From: Adenanthera pavonina
Taxonomy: Eukaryota > Streptophyta > Magnoliopsida > Fabales > Fabaceae
Reading direction: 5' to 3'
Length of the DNA stretch: 64,000 bases
Assembly (NCBI GenBank): GCA_026686845.1
Contig: JAIVEN010000014.1
Span: 28,914,001 to 28,978,000 of the forward strand
Each line of letters begins with the position of its first letter. Position 1 is the first letter of the stretch. A program made the position numbers and the translations under genes. The notes under the pieces are model-generated. The model worked only from the letters and a program-made list of their open reading frames with translations, was not told the DNA's origin and did not search any database. Shown here in pieces: positions 32,719 through 45,330 of the stretch.

Positions 32719-35239
32719 TGTAATATCCTAAATTTTTTTTTCTAGATATTTAAGACTTAATATTTTAAAATCTATAAATAATTTATAAAAACAGGAATAC
32801 ATTGTTTGACATGAAATAGAATAAAGAGATCAATTATCTTAGTTGGAAGGAAGAAGGAGAAAATGATGATTTTACCCCTATAATAAAAAAAGAAAAAGAA
32901 AAGAAAAAGAAATGCAGTGTATGGAGGGAGAATGGAAAAAAGTTTATAAATTTTGGAAAAAATTACACCTAACGACTCGAAAGTTTTAAAAATTATAAAT
33001 TAACCCTAGGTCAAGGCATTTTTGTAAATATGAAAAATTATAGTCAAAATAAAGCTCTCAATGAGCTAATTCCAATGAAATATAGCATAGAATTTATTAA
33101 AGTCAAAATAATATTTATTGGGTAATTAAGATTTAATATTAGTATTTTACATAATAAAAGTCAGTTTAGAATGCAGAAAAAAGTAATATTAATTCAAGAA
33201 AAATTAATGGGTCATGGAAAAAAATATTTTGGATCAAAATAATAATTTTTTATCAAAACTAATTGTTGGATAATACTATATCAATTTAATGACAATTTTG
33301 GCAAAAATACCTAATCGGTATGAATAAATTTAATCGGTAAAGAGTATTTTGATCCATTAAACTTTATGAAGCAATTTTTGGCCAAAAATGAGGACAAAGG
33401 ATGTGTTGCACACTGAAGAGGACAAAGAGGAAATTTTCTCAAAAGCTCATTAAAGTTAACCAAGTTTAGTTTACTTAACTAATGTTACTATTTCTTCCTT
33501 TCATCTCTTTCCTCCAGGCGATGACTTTAAGTGTGGTTAGTCTTCATTTGTCTTCATTCTTCACGTCTGGACAGAAGCAAATTGAGAGAAAGAGAGCAAA
33601 TTACACAAAGGAGAAAGGAAGAGAAAGAATAGAAAGTTGAAGACTAAAACATCAAGGTAAGCTTCCATGATCACTAACTTGTGTTCTTTAGTGCTTAGGA
33701 GTGCTTTCATGGAGTCTTTCTTCCTCTTTTTTCCTCAGAAATTTTCATCCATGAGAGAGAGTAGAGAGAGAAAGTTGAGCTATGGCCAAATAACCAAAGG
33801 AAAAGGGTAGAATATGCACTAGAAAGCATGAAAACCTAAGCTAGTGCAAGATTAATGGAGCAAATAATTTTCTACAATTTTTCCATTAATTTTGGCCAGC
33901 GTAGGGTTTCTAATAGAGAAGAAATTTCAAAATTTTAACTCCAAAAATGGATTCCTTGCATTCAAAATAGGTAGGAACAAGTATGTTGTACAAGAAAAAC
34001 CTAAAGTAATTCAATTTCGAATTTTAGGGTTAGTAAGCATACTAGTTAGAAAAGATGGTGAAATCAGTGGTTAATGACCATATTTTGTGATGCATTAGGA
34101 TTCAAAGAAGGGTTGCAAGACCAAAGAATAGGTGTACAAAGTTTGAAAGTTATTGGAAGGCCACAAGGTAGTTGACTAATCACATTATGCGTATATATTG
34201 TTATTGTTGCCAATATGCTTACTTGATGAAATTGTTGATTGAATTGATATTTTGAGATGAATTGAATTGATTGGCTATGTTGTTTAAAGGGTATTTGACC
34301 CTAGGAACTGCCCACATTTTTAGAAATTATTTGTGCACAATTGACTTTAAATGAAAGTTTAATGTATGTTTCATGAAAGTTCGCAATGTATTATGATATA
34401 TGAGCATGTATGGTAGTTACTACTGAGATCCTTTGAATCTCACCCATTTCCAAATGTCTAACAAATTTTAGGGTCAAGCTATGGCAAGATTACCTAAGAA
34501 AGGAATTGCAAGGAGAAACAATTTAATGTTCAAGATAATGATACTTAGATTGATACTATTATATGAGATGTTATGTAAAATCTTATGGGACATGATCATA
34601 CTGTGTTTTCATGTTAATATGTTCCTCTAGGTTTTTTATGGAGTATCATGTAAGATAAAGGCAAGTTATGGCTATGTATGTATATATATTAGTGTGTATT
34701 TTGGAAAGTTGGAAGAATGCAAGAGACCTTTCTGAACATAGTTGGGAATTCGAAGTACTGTACAGATCTTGATAAGTTTGATATATGAGTATTTTATATG
34801 TTTAAAAACTAGACATGTTTAGCTTTCCATAGACATAAATATCACTCAATTTGGAGTTGTGTATGATTTATGGTGATTTTTCAAAGTTATGGTGAGAATC
34901 AGGAATTTTCAAAAAAGACCATTACTACAGTAAAGTTTATACGAATTTATTGTATAAATTGGTCAATGATTTTCCCTCTTAAATATTTTTTCCATGTATA
35001 TAATCTTTTATTCTATTTTTAGAGGCTTGAATCACCTCAATATGATTTTTTTTTATTTAGTTATGAATTTTTAAAATTCATCAGGTAAAATGAGATTAAC
35101 CAAAGGAATAGTACCCAAAAATGAAAAAAAAATTGGTTTAAGTTATTTAATGCAATCAAGTCTCTAATCATGCATTAATGAACTTAAATGTAGTCTAATA
35201 CATGGGAAAATTGGTCTAAGTATGAGGTGTGACAATCTA
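32714..35239 (+). mobile_element. gypsy-family solo LTR with TSD ATCTA inside the LINE
   Basis: The LTR runs 32719-35234 (2516 bp), starts TGTAATATCC, ends GGTGTGACA, and is flanked by perfect ATCTA at 32714-32718 and 35235-35239. Removing it rejoins the LINE RT frame (ERS to IEPIYLLRGL). There is no internal coding sequence. The short frame at 33892-34074 is within the LTR and not recognised. The same family recurs at 59222-61688 (minus strand), 22500-25375 and as fragments. Confidence 0.95.
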
Positions 35240-36355
35240 CAATAGAGCCAATTTATTTATTAAGAGGTTTGATTAAAAAATATCGGAATAAAGAGAGAGA
35301 TTTGCATATGATTTTCATTAATTTGGAAAAAGCCTATGATAGAATACTAAAAGATGTGTTGTGGAAAGCAATAGAGAAGAAAGGTGCTCGTGTAACTTAT
35401 ATTTGAGCCATAAATGATATATATGAGGGGGCAATAACAAGTGTGAGAACTCCTAGAAGTAACACAACTTTCTATAAGGATAGGTTTATATCAATGATCT
35501 TCCTCGAGTCCATACTTGTTTGATTTGGTTTTGGATGTTCTGACAAAACATATACAGAAGGAAATTCCTAAGTGTATGCTTTTCATAGATGATATAATCT
35601 TAATTGAGGACTCAAGAGAAAAAGTTAACTTTAAACTAGAGTTATGGAGACACACTTTAGAATCAAAAGGTTTCCGCCTGAATAGAAGTAAAACAGAATA
35701 TATGCATTACAATTTAACAAAAGGCTAGTTAGAAATTATTCAGAAGTAAAATTTGGAGAGTAAATCATTCTAGAAGTGTTGAAGTTCAAATATTTGGGAT
35801 TGATTTTACAAAGTGATCATGAAATTGATAGGGATGTTAAATATAGAATACAAGCTGGATGGTTAAAGTAGATAAAAGCTCAAGGGTTATTTGTGATCAT
35901 AAGATACACAAAGTTTAAAGGAAAATTTTATTGAACTGCTATAAGGCCAACGATACTATATGACAATGAATATTAGGCTTTGAAAAGGCACCAAGAGCAT
36001 AAGATGGGAGTAGCAGAGATAAGAATGTTGAGATTGATGTGTTGTCATACAAGAATGAATAAGATTAGAAATGATTGAATATGAGGGAAATCAAAGTAGC
36101 ACCTATCAAAGAGAAAATGGTGAAAAATCGTTTAAGGTGGTTTACACATGTACAAAGAAGAGGACAAGAGGAACCAATAAGAAGAGTTGATCAGATGGCT
36201 TAGACCCTATCAAAAGGTATAGAGGAAGACCAATAATGACACTAAGAGAAGCTATATGGCGTAACCTCTTAATCAATGATTTATCTGAAGAGATGGTATT
36301 TGATAGAGGTCATTGGTGTCATGTAATTCATGTAGTTAACCTCACTTAGTGGGAT
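35240..36355 (+). pseudogene. LINE (RTE) reverse transcriptase core and C-terminus
   Basis: It resumes with EPIYLLRGLIKKYRNKERDL and MIFINLEKAYDR, the RT motif with the first catalytic Asp region. It then gives LVLDVLTKHIQKEIPKCMLF and FIDDIILIEDSREK at 35516-35640. The catalytic FADD is here FIDD (Ala to Ile), and the two Asp are kept. GFRLNRSKTEYM follows. After many stops, GRPIMTLREAIWRNLL and HWCHVIHVVNLT mark the conserved RTE C-terminus just before the GTT tail. It is inactive. Confidence 0.88.
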
Positions 36356-36394
36356 AAGACTAATGTTATTGTTGTTGTTGTCCTTCAAATCACA

Positions 36395-37445
36395 CTTGCT
36401 TAAGTCTTTAGTAGGATGGCACCACACTCATTAAATTGGCAAAATGGTTACACTCTAATCTCACCAAACATCTATCCCTATTCGGATAAACATGAACTGC
36501 ATGTATCCCAAAAAAATTGATGAGAGAATCTTAGGGAGGTGGATACACAGGAAAAGTTGTAATAATACAACAGGGAGATGGGGAAGGTAAAACAAGAAGG
36601 AAGAAGTATGAAATGTCTAAGAACATTCATATTTCGAGTGTTTTTCTATTATCTTTCAATCTTAGTTTTATATGAATCTTGGTCGCATCTTTGTTTCTTT
36701 TCCTCTCTATTTCACTAACTTATATGTTTTAAATTATAGTACACATATGGGTATTGATAAACCATGAATATCTGGCTCTTTTAAAGTCATGGAAATAGTT
36801 GTTTAGTTTTTGACTATTATGTGCTTAGGAATATATAGAAAAGGTGAGATCATGCTTAAAACTAGCTTTGAACAGATTATGATGATGAACAATAACATGT
36901 GCTCTCAATTTCAGGATCGTTGTATGAGCGTAATGTGAAGTTATAGAAGTATTCCTTTGAGATATGAGATGCTTTCCATATGGCCGAATGAAGGATACTA
37001 TCCATTAGTTATATTTTAAATTCATAAATTTCAAAAAGTAGAAAGTCAATGTGTTGGACCCTCTTTTCTCAACTGGGTCCATCTGTCAAACTCAGCCCAT
37101 TTCTACATTTGGTTCTATTGATTTAGCCCTTTTTATGTTAGCTTTCACTCTAAACTCTACATTCCATCCTCGTGTTATGTTCCAGACTTGGACTCCTTTT
37201 CTTCTGGCTTGTGGGCCTTCAAATGATCATGCCCTACTCCTCAATCCTATTATTGTTGCTGACTCTAACTTGGGTTATGTCTCTTTTGAGCTTGTTCTTC
37301 ATTCCGTCTGGATTTTTCTCTATATGGCTTGTCTAACCTTTATTTTTGAGGCATTCACAGTTCTCTTGGCAAGCTGTACCTTCAAGTACCACAGGGCCTC
37401 CAATCATTTTTGGTTCTGCAGATAGAAGAAATTATAATATGAATT
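36395..37445 (+). other. unassigned sequence upstream of an L1 remnant
   Basis: 36395-37050 shows no gene. A 124-codon frame at 37051-37425 is hydrophobic and Phe/Leu-rich, with no recognised motif. Its position just before the endonuclease-like relic suggests a decayed L1-type ORF1 or linker, which is inference. Confidence 0.35.
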
Positions 37446-38010
37446 CAGACTCTCCTTCGCCATTGATTTCTTCTTCCTTTATTGCTGGTCTTAAGCGATC
37501 GTGAGGCAGCTTGGTTGATTCCCCCACCGTGCACCTGGGCCAAAACGCTAGGGATGGACTGGTTATCACTTGAGCGACTTTCACAACTGCTTTCGAGATG
37601 GGATTTGACGAGGCTTTCCCTAAAAAGCCTCCTCAGGTGCCACGGGGCTTTAAATTGGAATTGTTGAGGTCTTCGCATGCCCTGGATAATTCAAAGGTTT
37701 TGTGTGTGTTGGAATGTAAATATAAATCTGATGTTGTAGTGTTTCTTATGGAGACTCTTTTCTCCGTTAATACTATGCCTTGTTTGTTTGCTTCAGTCAT
37801 GGGGTTTTTTGCTTTTATTTATTTATGTTAATTTAGTAGGTCACAGTGGAGGTCAATTTTTGGGTAGTTTGAATAGGTCGTCCTGCTTTGTTCTTAATGT
37901 TACACCACACCGGCTGCATCTAAGGTTTAACTATAGAATGAATCTGTGTGCTTACTTGTTTTGCGTGTGTGGTTCTTCCTCTCTTTCCAACCGTTATATT
38001 GTTTAGAGTT
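37446..38010 (+). pseudogene. L1-type LINE ORF2 N-terminal (endonuclease) relic
   Basis: In shifting frames this reads VVFLMETLFSVNTM then VNLVGHSGGQFLGS, which matches the plant L1 ORF2 endonuclease stretch (PDIVFLMETK.., ..SVGRSGGLxLLW). About 180 residues of weak coding sequence surround it. It is clearly distinct from the RTE element. No RT domain is seen. Confidence 0.6.
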
Positions 38011-38399
38011 GGATTAAAAATGATTTCTAATATTTAAATAAAAATAAATTAATATTCATTTATAATCACATATTTAATTCTAAATAGTCAACTATTAATC
38101 CACCATCATAGTATTTATTAGGTAAATATATAATTATTCATAATTATATACAAGAATAATACTTAAAAATATTTAGAATACAGATAAAATTATCCTAAAA
38201 TCTTAAAAACAGTTAAAAAAATAGCTTGAACTCCTCGAACCAATGAACAATCAATTTTTTGTTTTCAATTTTTATCTATTTTTGACTAATTTGATTGATT
38301 GGTTTATTTTTTGACCTGTTCTTTGAAGTTTCAAATCAGTTTTGGCATCGACCCATTGATTCTGACCTGTTCACTCAAAATAATGCATGCAAGTGAATT
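38011..38399 (+). other. AT-rich spacer
   Basis: Very AT-rich sequence with no gene and no boundary features recognised. Confidence 0.4.
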
Positions 38400-39800
38400 A
38401 AGCATTGAAGGAATGTTAGAATAGGAGAAAATGGCAATTAAGTATTTCATAAGTAGAAAAATTACAATTATGGGCCTTAAAATTTTAAAATTGCTAAAAA
38501 TGATCAAGATTCTTGTAGGGAAAAATATTTTTTATTGGGCAAGGATTTTCCAGGTGGCTTAGGAATAATTCCATATCTTTCTTTGAAGTTTTCTATTGTC
38601 AAATATTTAGTTCATGGAAAAAAAATTAGTGCAAGTCTTAAAGATATTTATTTCCAAGTGAGTTTCAAAATATTTCTAAGTTAGTTTCAAAATATTTCCA
38701 ACTTATATCCTTACTTTTTAGTTGTAACATGAATATTTCTCCTTTATCTCCCTCCTTTCTTCCTTTTGACTACTAAGAATTAAAACGATTACTACTAAAA
38801 AATGGAAAGTTGGGTTGAAAATATTTGAACTATTAAAATTAAAAGGTTCACGATAGAAGACTAAAGGAGGGGAGAGTGTAAGGAAGAGACATTTTTGTCT
38901 AGTAAAAAAAATTCCCCCCCAAAAGAAAAAGGAAAAATGACACTTAAGAACCAAGACTTTGAATTAATTCCAGTTCAGGACCACAAAATTTAAAAATACC
39001 AAAAAAGGACCATAATTTTAAATTAATTAAAAACGTAAATATGAAATGACCTAAATATCCCTGTTAAAACGTTTTACACTCAATATCTGCTTTTTACTAC
39101 TTTTTTTTATAAATTTGACACTGAACATCCCAAATTTTACATTAAATATAATAAAGAATTCAACTCTCAGAATTTTACACTCATCTTCTGTGTTTTACTA
39201 CTCATATACCACGATTTGACACTGAAGACCCCTAATTTTATATTGGATAAGTCTCAGAATTTTACACTCAACTTCCATTTTTTACTACTCAACATCTATT
39301 TTTTACTACTCTTTTTCATAAATTTTATACTAAACTTCATCAATTTTATACTCATATTCCATAATGTGTTCAGTGTAAAATTAGAGATTTTCAGTGTTAA
39401 ATTTATGAAAAAGAGTAGTAAAAAGTAGATGTTGAGTATAAAACGGTTTAACAGGGGCATTTAAGTCATTTCATATTTATGTTTTTAACTAATTTAAAAT
39501 TATGGTCCTTTTTTAGTATTTTCAAATTTTATAGTCCTAAGCTGGAATTAATTCAAAGTCTTGGTCCTTAAGTGTCATTTCCCCAAAAAAAAAACCTTGG
39601 TTTCTTTTTGAAATTGTAAAATTTTGTTGTCCTCAATTGTAATTTCACGTCTTATGTGCAGCTTGACTGTCATTTGCTCTTAGAATAGTTGGGCTCCTTG
39701 TTACGCACGGAGCGGTGTTCAACCTTATCATTGGCCAGCCAAAAGTGTAGGCAGGCATGGGGGTGGAAGCAGCTTAATAATAAACTAATAAACCAAGGGG
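38400..39800 (+). repeat. local repeat unit, copy 1, interrupted by a foldback element
   Basis: 38400-38930 matches 52780-53470 (ATTATGGGCCTTAAAATTTTAAAA-type start, AAGTGAGTTTCAAAATATTT, TTGACTACTAA words). 39583-39800 matches 51295-51475 and 53475-53690 (CCTTGGTT, TTTTGTTGTCCTCAA, TGTAATTTC, CAGCTTAATAATAAAC). At 53470 the two halves are nearly adjacent, showing that the 650-bp foldback element was inserted here. Confidence 0.75.
38934..39582. mobile_element. foldback / long-TIR non-autonomous element, about 650 bp
   Basis: The left arm (about 38934-39145) is the reverse complement of the right arm (about 39370-39582) over about 210 bases with scattered mismatches. Both read AATGACACTTAAG inward through CCAAGACTTTGAATTAATTC, GGACCATAATTTTAAATTA, AATATGAAATGAC and TTTTTACTACT. 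The centre holds short TTTTTACTACT / TTTTATACT repeats. No transposase is present. Long TIRs suggest a MULE-type foldback element, but the A/C runs at the edges hide any target duplication. A transcript would form a long hairpin. Confidence 0.88.
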
Positions 39801-40437
39801 TCGTTTGGAACGGTGAAATAAAGGGGCAAAGTACATCTTCTCAAAAAAAAAAACATAGAATGTTTGAGGAAAATTAAGCATGATACTATAAATTTGAGAA
39901 GTTTTTCTCCATATGCTACAAGTTTAACAAATTTTCTTGAAACACTACAAATGATCTCGGTTTAAGACAAGCCGATTTGATCTTTTATTATTATTATTTT
40001 TTTAACAAAGCCAATCTTGGTTTGAAAGAATCCAAGATATGTATTGTCTAAAAAAATATATAATAAAAAATTGTTACAATAATTATGTAATGATAAATAA
40101 TAATTAAGTAATAAATATAATAATTAGTAATGATTGATAATAGATAATTGTGTAATGATTAATCAAATTTTATAATCATTGTATTATAATAAAAAGAAAT
40201 GATTAAGTAATGATTAAAAAGTAATGTATATTTAAAAAATAACAAATATTATTGAAATTAATATTTTTAATTAAATACTAAAAATAAGTTGAGGAACATT
40301 TTTTTATTAATTAATAATTAACTATATTAATCAGTAATAAATTAACAAAAAATAATTAATACAAGCAATTAAGATTAGAATTTGATACAATAATTAAAAA
40401 TAAAATTTTTCTTTGGGAAGAAAAATTTGTGGAGATC

Positions 40438-42660
40438 CTATACATAATGACTTCCTGTGTCACATCTCGGTCTCCTTCTAACACGTTGTGGTCGTTCTTG
40501 TCTTCTTGGCTCCTTATGTTGAGATTTAGGTGACTCTGTGGTATAAGGAGCCAGTGGAGTATTCAAGTCAAATACAGGAGACTCAACAGGAGGAATTGGC
40601 TATTGCGGAGTCATGAATGCCTCATTTGATGGTCCACCAACATTATACTCTGTTGCAAAAATTGTCAGATTCTCAAATAAAGACATAAATGATGACTCGA
40701 AATTGGACGAGCTGAATTGAGGTAGAGTTGAGGGTGGCATATAATAGGATTCACTAAAAATGTTTGGAGAAGAAGCAACGTCTTGATCTTGTTCATCTTC
40801 ATTTTCTGCTGCGACTCCTTGATCATGTTCATCTTCTTCTTCAACTACAACTAGTGGTTGAGTTGATAAATAGCCACCACGTCGCTTACTTGGTCTCCCC
40901 TGGGGAATTAGTAGACGTGGTAGCTCAATTGTAAGTGGGGCAGGTTAAGGGACCATATTATAATGTTGTTCTTTTAAAGCTACTCTGATGTTACGTTGGT
41001 CTTGTATAACTTTTCTTGATATTCCTTGGTTGACATTGGTAGAGGGTCATTCATACTTAGTCTAATCAAGTCATCTACTATGTCGACCTGAAATTGATAA
41101 TAACCCATTAGGTAATAACATTACCCATATAAACAAAACAAAGACAATGATGTCAGATACTTACCACATAACCAGTTGTAGCACTAGCTTGGTGAATCCA
41201 CCTTCGAGTGTGTCTCCAATACCATCGCATATACTCAGATGTGCGATCTAATGCTTTATGTGCCATAGGTGACTTAGTTATAGCATCATGCCATCTATTC
41301 CAAGCCTCAATAAATTCGATGTGATTCTCAACCCAATTGATATCTGTTCTTCCTCTTAGCTGTATCGTGTGGCAATTCCCCAGATAAACAGGGGCTTTAG
41401 GAATTGGTTGTTGTCGTCCAAATTGCCTAAGCACACGATCAGGATGATGCCATTCAATTATATGGAAGCATATAAGGGGCACTGAAGCTCGCCAAATTAG
41501 TGGTGTCTCTAAGCAATATGCCAGAATTAATTGCTGCACTGGTAAAGATTCATATGGCTGCCAAACTATATCATCTTCCCCCATTTCATCAAGCAACTTC
41601 CTATATTGTCGCAACATCGGCTCAGTCGGACAAGGTGATTTACCTACATTTTTCCACCTATGAAAACATAGAAGTACTTGTTAAACTTTGTATAATTAAA
41701 TTAATAAGCTAAAATCTAATTGTTTGAGTGCAAATTAAGCATACCTGAATCCCAATGGTGGTGACAGAGGATAGATATTTGTATGTAGATTTGCTAGTGG
41801 AGGTCGGTGTGGCGCTAGCATAGGAAAGCGATCCCATGCCCAGAGGTGAAGTAACATCATGCATCCGCCAATCCCTTGCTCTATATCTTCTGTAGCATTA
41901 CATAATTCTCTGTATAAATGGGCTAACACTGTAGATCCCCAAGAAGATAGACCTGCTCTACCCAGATCCATGAGTAGTGGGAGATACATCAAATAAACCC
42001 TCTGACCAGACTTATCTGGCATTAGATATCCACCAATCAATCTGAGTATATATGCACGAGTGAATTGCTCTATTTGTTGTTCATTTGCATCATCTTCGAG
42101 GTCATGAAAGTGTTCATCCAACCAACTTATGACTAGCACCTGTCCAGTCATTTTTTCTGCAGGTGGTGATTCTCCAAGAAGCAATTGACACATTTGTGGC
42201 CAATTGAAATTTGTCATACCAATCACAGGGTTTCTGGTGCAAGGAAGGCCCAACTGAACTACCACGTCTTGTAAAGTTATTGTACATTCCCCACGAGTAA
42301 TATGAAAAGTATGTGTCTCAGGACGCCACCTCTCAACAAGTGTTGAGACCAATGTCAGGTCATACTCAAATTAACTCATTCTAGCAGCGCCATAGAAGCC
42401 AGCTTGTATAAGATATGGTACAATTTGCACTGGTGGTTCAATTAGTCTATTTTTATGCATGACTCGTCGAGTTTGATGAATCCGAATGACCTACAGAAAA
42501 AACATATATGGTAGAGTAACATATGATGAAACATATCAATGAATGTTTATATGTGCAAAAATTTACTTATATCCTGAGTCCACATAGCCTCTTAAATATA
42601 TCGTGGTTGTAAATACAATAATGAATTATCCTCAGGACCTGGGTCAATGATTTGATGTTG
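40438..42660 (-). pseudogene. plant mobile domain (PMD, MAIN-like) gene, multi-exon, decayed
   Basis: Read on the minus strand, exon 0 (about 42660-42572) has IDPGPEDNSLLYLQ. Exon 1 (about 42492-41745) has EPPVQIVPYLIQAGFYGAAR, ERWRPETHTFHITRGECTIT, LQDVVVQLGLPCTRNPV and LLHLWAWDRFPMLAPHRP. Exon 2 (41657-41165) has PYESLPVQQLILAYC and LICFHIIEWHHPDRVLRQFG. Exon 3 (41087-40438) is an acidic and proline-rich tail ending RPRCDTGSHYV. This is the aminotransferase-like PMD fold of the MAIN/MAIL family and its transposon relatives. Introns 41658-41744 and 41088-41164 have GT-AG ends. Lesions are TAA at 42592, TAA at 42371, a frameshift near 41046, TAA at 40945 and TAG at 40600. The long frames at 42352-41735 and 41617-41153 keep most of the domain. 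Confidence 0.85.
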
Positions 42661-42819
42661 TTGCGCTATTTGAGAAATATCCCTACAATATTTGGAGAAC
42701 AAATATCGAACATTACTATTGACATAAAACTCATGCAATCAATTACAATTTTGACACATTTTGATATATTTAAAAAATGTCAAATACATGTGGTTGAAAA
42801 TGTCAACTACAAATTATTG

Positions 42820-45330
42820 TCTAACAGCATGACTCTGTGGACAAGTAGAGCGATTGTGTCCTATCTACCTACATAACCCACATTTGGATTGTTGACTGGG
42901 CACGGTCCAATCCATCTCATTACGTATGCGAGTCGATTGAGGATGACCTTTGTCTCGAATCATTGATGGGTCAAGTACCAACATCAGAATATCAGTTTCT
43001 GGCCACTGAATCTCATCTCCTATAGGGTGAAACTCATTACTGTAAGCATGGCACATGGTTTCTAACTTAAATACAGGATCCACAAATTGCAAGTGGTCTA
43101 ATCCAGTACTCGCACAAGCAGTAATGACATGCATGCATGGATAATGCTATATCTGAAATTCTCCACAATCACATTTTCTTTCGTTCAAGTTAACCTTGCA
43201 ACAATGGCCAAATTGACGCCACTGAACATTGTGTGGTTCAACAACCTCAAAAGATGTCTCTCTTCCATCATTAATGCAAACATGGCACGCGGATGCAGCA
43301 TGTGTTATTATTTCTAACTTTTTGCTAAGTGTCTCAGAGAAAACTTACCCAGGTGCTATTTGTGCGTAAACTTGTTTCGCACGTTTGACAAAATAGGTGT
43401 TCACCCTATACATTGTAGCCTTAACAAGACCTGTAATTGGCAAACTTCGGACACCTTTAAAGACACCATTCATACATTTAGCGAGATTTGTTGTCATATG
43501 ACCGTAACGTTGGCCTTCAGAGTCATATGCACGAGACCATTTTTCTTTTGGGATGTCATTGATCCAATTAGCTGTCTGCGTGTGAGTCAATGCTATCTTT
43601 GACAATTGTTGGTCAACAACATGTTTCTCATATGCATAGCCTGCAAATAATTAAGAATTTATTATTAATAATTTTGCCTTCAACATTTAATATATGAAAA
43701 CAAAGCAAATGAATCTCACCAATATTTATAAACTTCTCCTTTAACCAATTTGTTCTGTGTGCTTTATGCAAATTTGCAGCCACATGCCTCAAACAAAAAA
43801 CATGATATGTATGCCATCAAACACAATGATGCTGAATCGCAGACAAAATTGATGGATGTCTATCTGAAATTAAACAAATTCCTTCCTTTTCCTTTACGAC
43901 AGATATGCGAACATTATATAAGAACCATGTCCAGGCAGCTTTTGTCTCCCCCTCAATCATGACAAATGCAAGTGGTACAATATTGCAATCACCATCTTGT
44001 GATATAGCCATAAGCAATGTGCCTTTATATTTCCCATAAAGAAAAGTTCCATCAACCTAAATAATCGTCTTTAAGTGACCAAATGTGTCGATACATGGTT
44101 TAAATGCCCAAAAAACACACTTAAACATTTCAATATTTTGCCCTTCAAAATTGGCTTCTGAACACGGCTTGGTTGAGAATTTTACATATGATCTAGGCAT
44201 GAAATGTTGAACCGTAGCTAGCCATTTAGGTAATTGTGAGTATGAGCTCTTCTAGTTACCAAAAGCAATAGCTAGTGCTAATTGTTTTGCCTTCTATACT
44301 TTTTTACATGACAAAGTGTACCCAAACATGGAAAGCATACGCTCAATAATTTGAGAAACTTTCACATCTGGCCGATTAGTTACCATCCCAACTATACATG
44401 ATGAGATGACATCAGCATCTAACTTGGGATGATCTTGAGTTAATGATGTGGCTAAACACGTATGGGGACATGCATATTTCGTGATTAACCAGAAGGTTCT
44501 ATTGACTTTTTTGTTAGCCCTTAGTCTCCAATTGCAACCACTCCTATAATTTACACATCGATATTCTTCATACTTCTTACTAGAATGATATACTTTAAAT
44601 GTGTGATGAACTCGAATTGAGTAAAGTTTGACCGCACATCTTAGAGCACGGATGTCCATAAAACTTTGCCCTATGAAAAAGTCATGATTATCACTGAGAG
44701 GATAAATATCTCCCACTCCACTAAACTCAGGAGCCACAGCCAATTCAATATTAACACATGAGAAGAAATTGGATGCAGGCTCTTCATATTCATTTATACG
44801 TAATGCTTGGCCAAGGACATCATTGAGACCCTCATAATTATCCTCATGGGCCTCGTCATCATTATCAACATCATTGTTCCCACTAGTAGAATTTATTAAG
44901 AAATCATACTCATCCTCATCCTCAAAGTCATCCAAAATATCTTCAGTTGGGGGAAGTGAAGAAGATAGTTCAATATTACCAACATCTGAGCAAGGATTAA
45001 ATAGGTTGAAATTTTTCAAGTGCATGCTCTGCCTTGATCCATGTTCTATTGGGTCTACTTGATTATTACTTGATGGGATCGTATATCTAACATAGTCCTC
45101 CCGCGATTGTGATTCAATATAATCATCAACTTCCACATTGCAAATATGTGCATACAACTCTGCCCCTGTCAATTGATCTGAATATCGAGAATTCATTTGC
45201 CACATGTTTCCTATGTCAGAATCAACCTCCAGAATACATGACTAGTACCATGGTGGATTTATGGAAATGGGGCATCTATATACCAGGCCTGACACAATTT
45301 GATTGGAAGGAAGTCCAAGCTTTTGTCCGA
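42820..45330 (-). pseudogene. MuDR-type MULE transposase, decayed
   Basis: Minus-strand coding runs from about 45260 (a frameshift near 45226 separates MYSGG from DSDIGNMWQMN). It then has an acidic linker and the MuDR N-terminal domain (FIGQSFMDIRALRCAVKLYS, YRCVNYRSGCNWRLRA). The MULE transposase core follows (VDGTFLYGKYKGTLLMAIS, AWTWFLYN, LISDRHPSIL, FCLRHVAANL). A 79-bp intron lies at 43641-43719. Next are NLAKCMNGVFKGVRSLPI, a SWIM zinc finger (CDCGEF..HYPCMHV) and a zinc knuckle (CGLCR-IGHNRSTCP). In-frame stops are at 44294, 44252, 44057, 43817, 43345, 43147 and 42865, mostly TAG/TGA at Trp, Gln or Arg codons. It is inactive but nearly full length. Confidence 0.9.

Larger units (their letters stand above)
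30681..36394 (+). mobile_element. RTE-type LINE, near full length, with 16-bp TSD, split by a gypsy solo LTR
   Basis: TGTCCTTCAAATCACA at 30681-30696 is repeated at 36379-36394. Between them lies an RTE-type LINE of about 3.16 kb once the solo LTR is removed. Its single ORF has endonuclease then reverse transcriptase, and the 3' end is a short GTT repeat (GTTATTGTTGTTGTTG, about 36365-36380), the typical RTE tail. RTE elements in plants are about 3.2 kb, so it was probably almost complete on insertion. Many stops now interrupt it. Confidence 0.92.

Noticed and set aside
36361..36382. GTT microsatellite as an independent simple repeat
   Set aside because: It sits exactly between the RTE coding end and the target duplication, so it is the LINE 3' tail.
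37051..37425. 124-codon hydrophobic frame as a membrane protein
   Set aside because: No recognised family, unusual composition, and it borders an L1 relic; more likely decayed LINE sequence.
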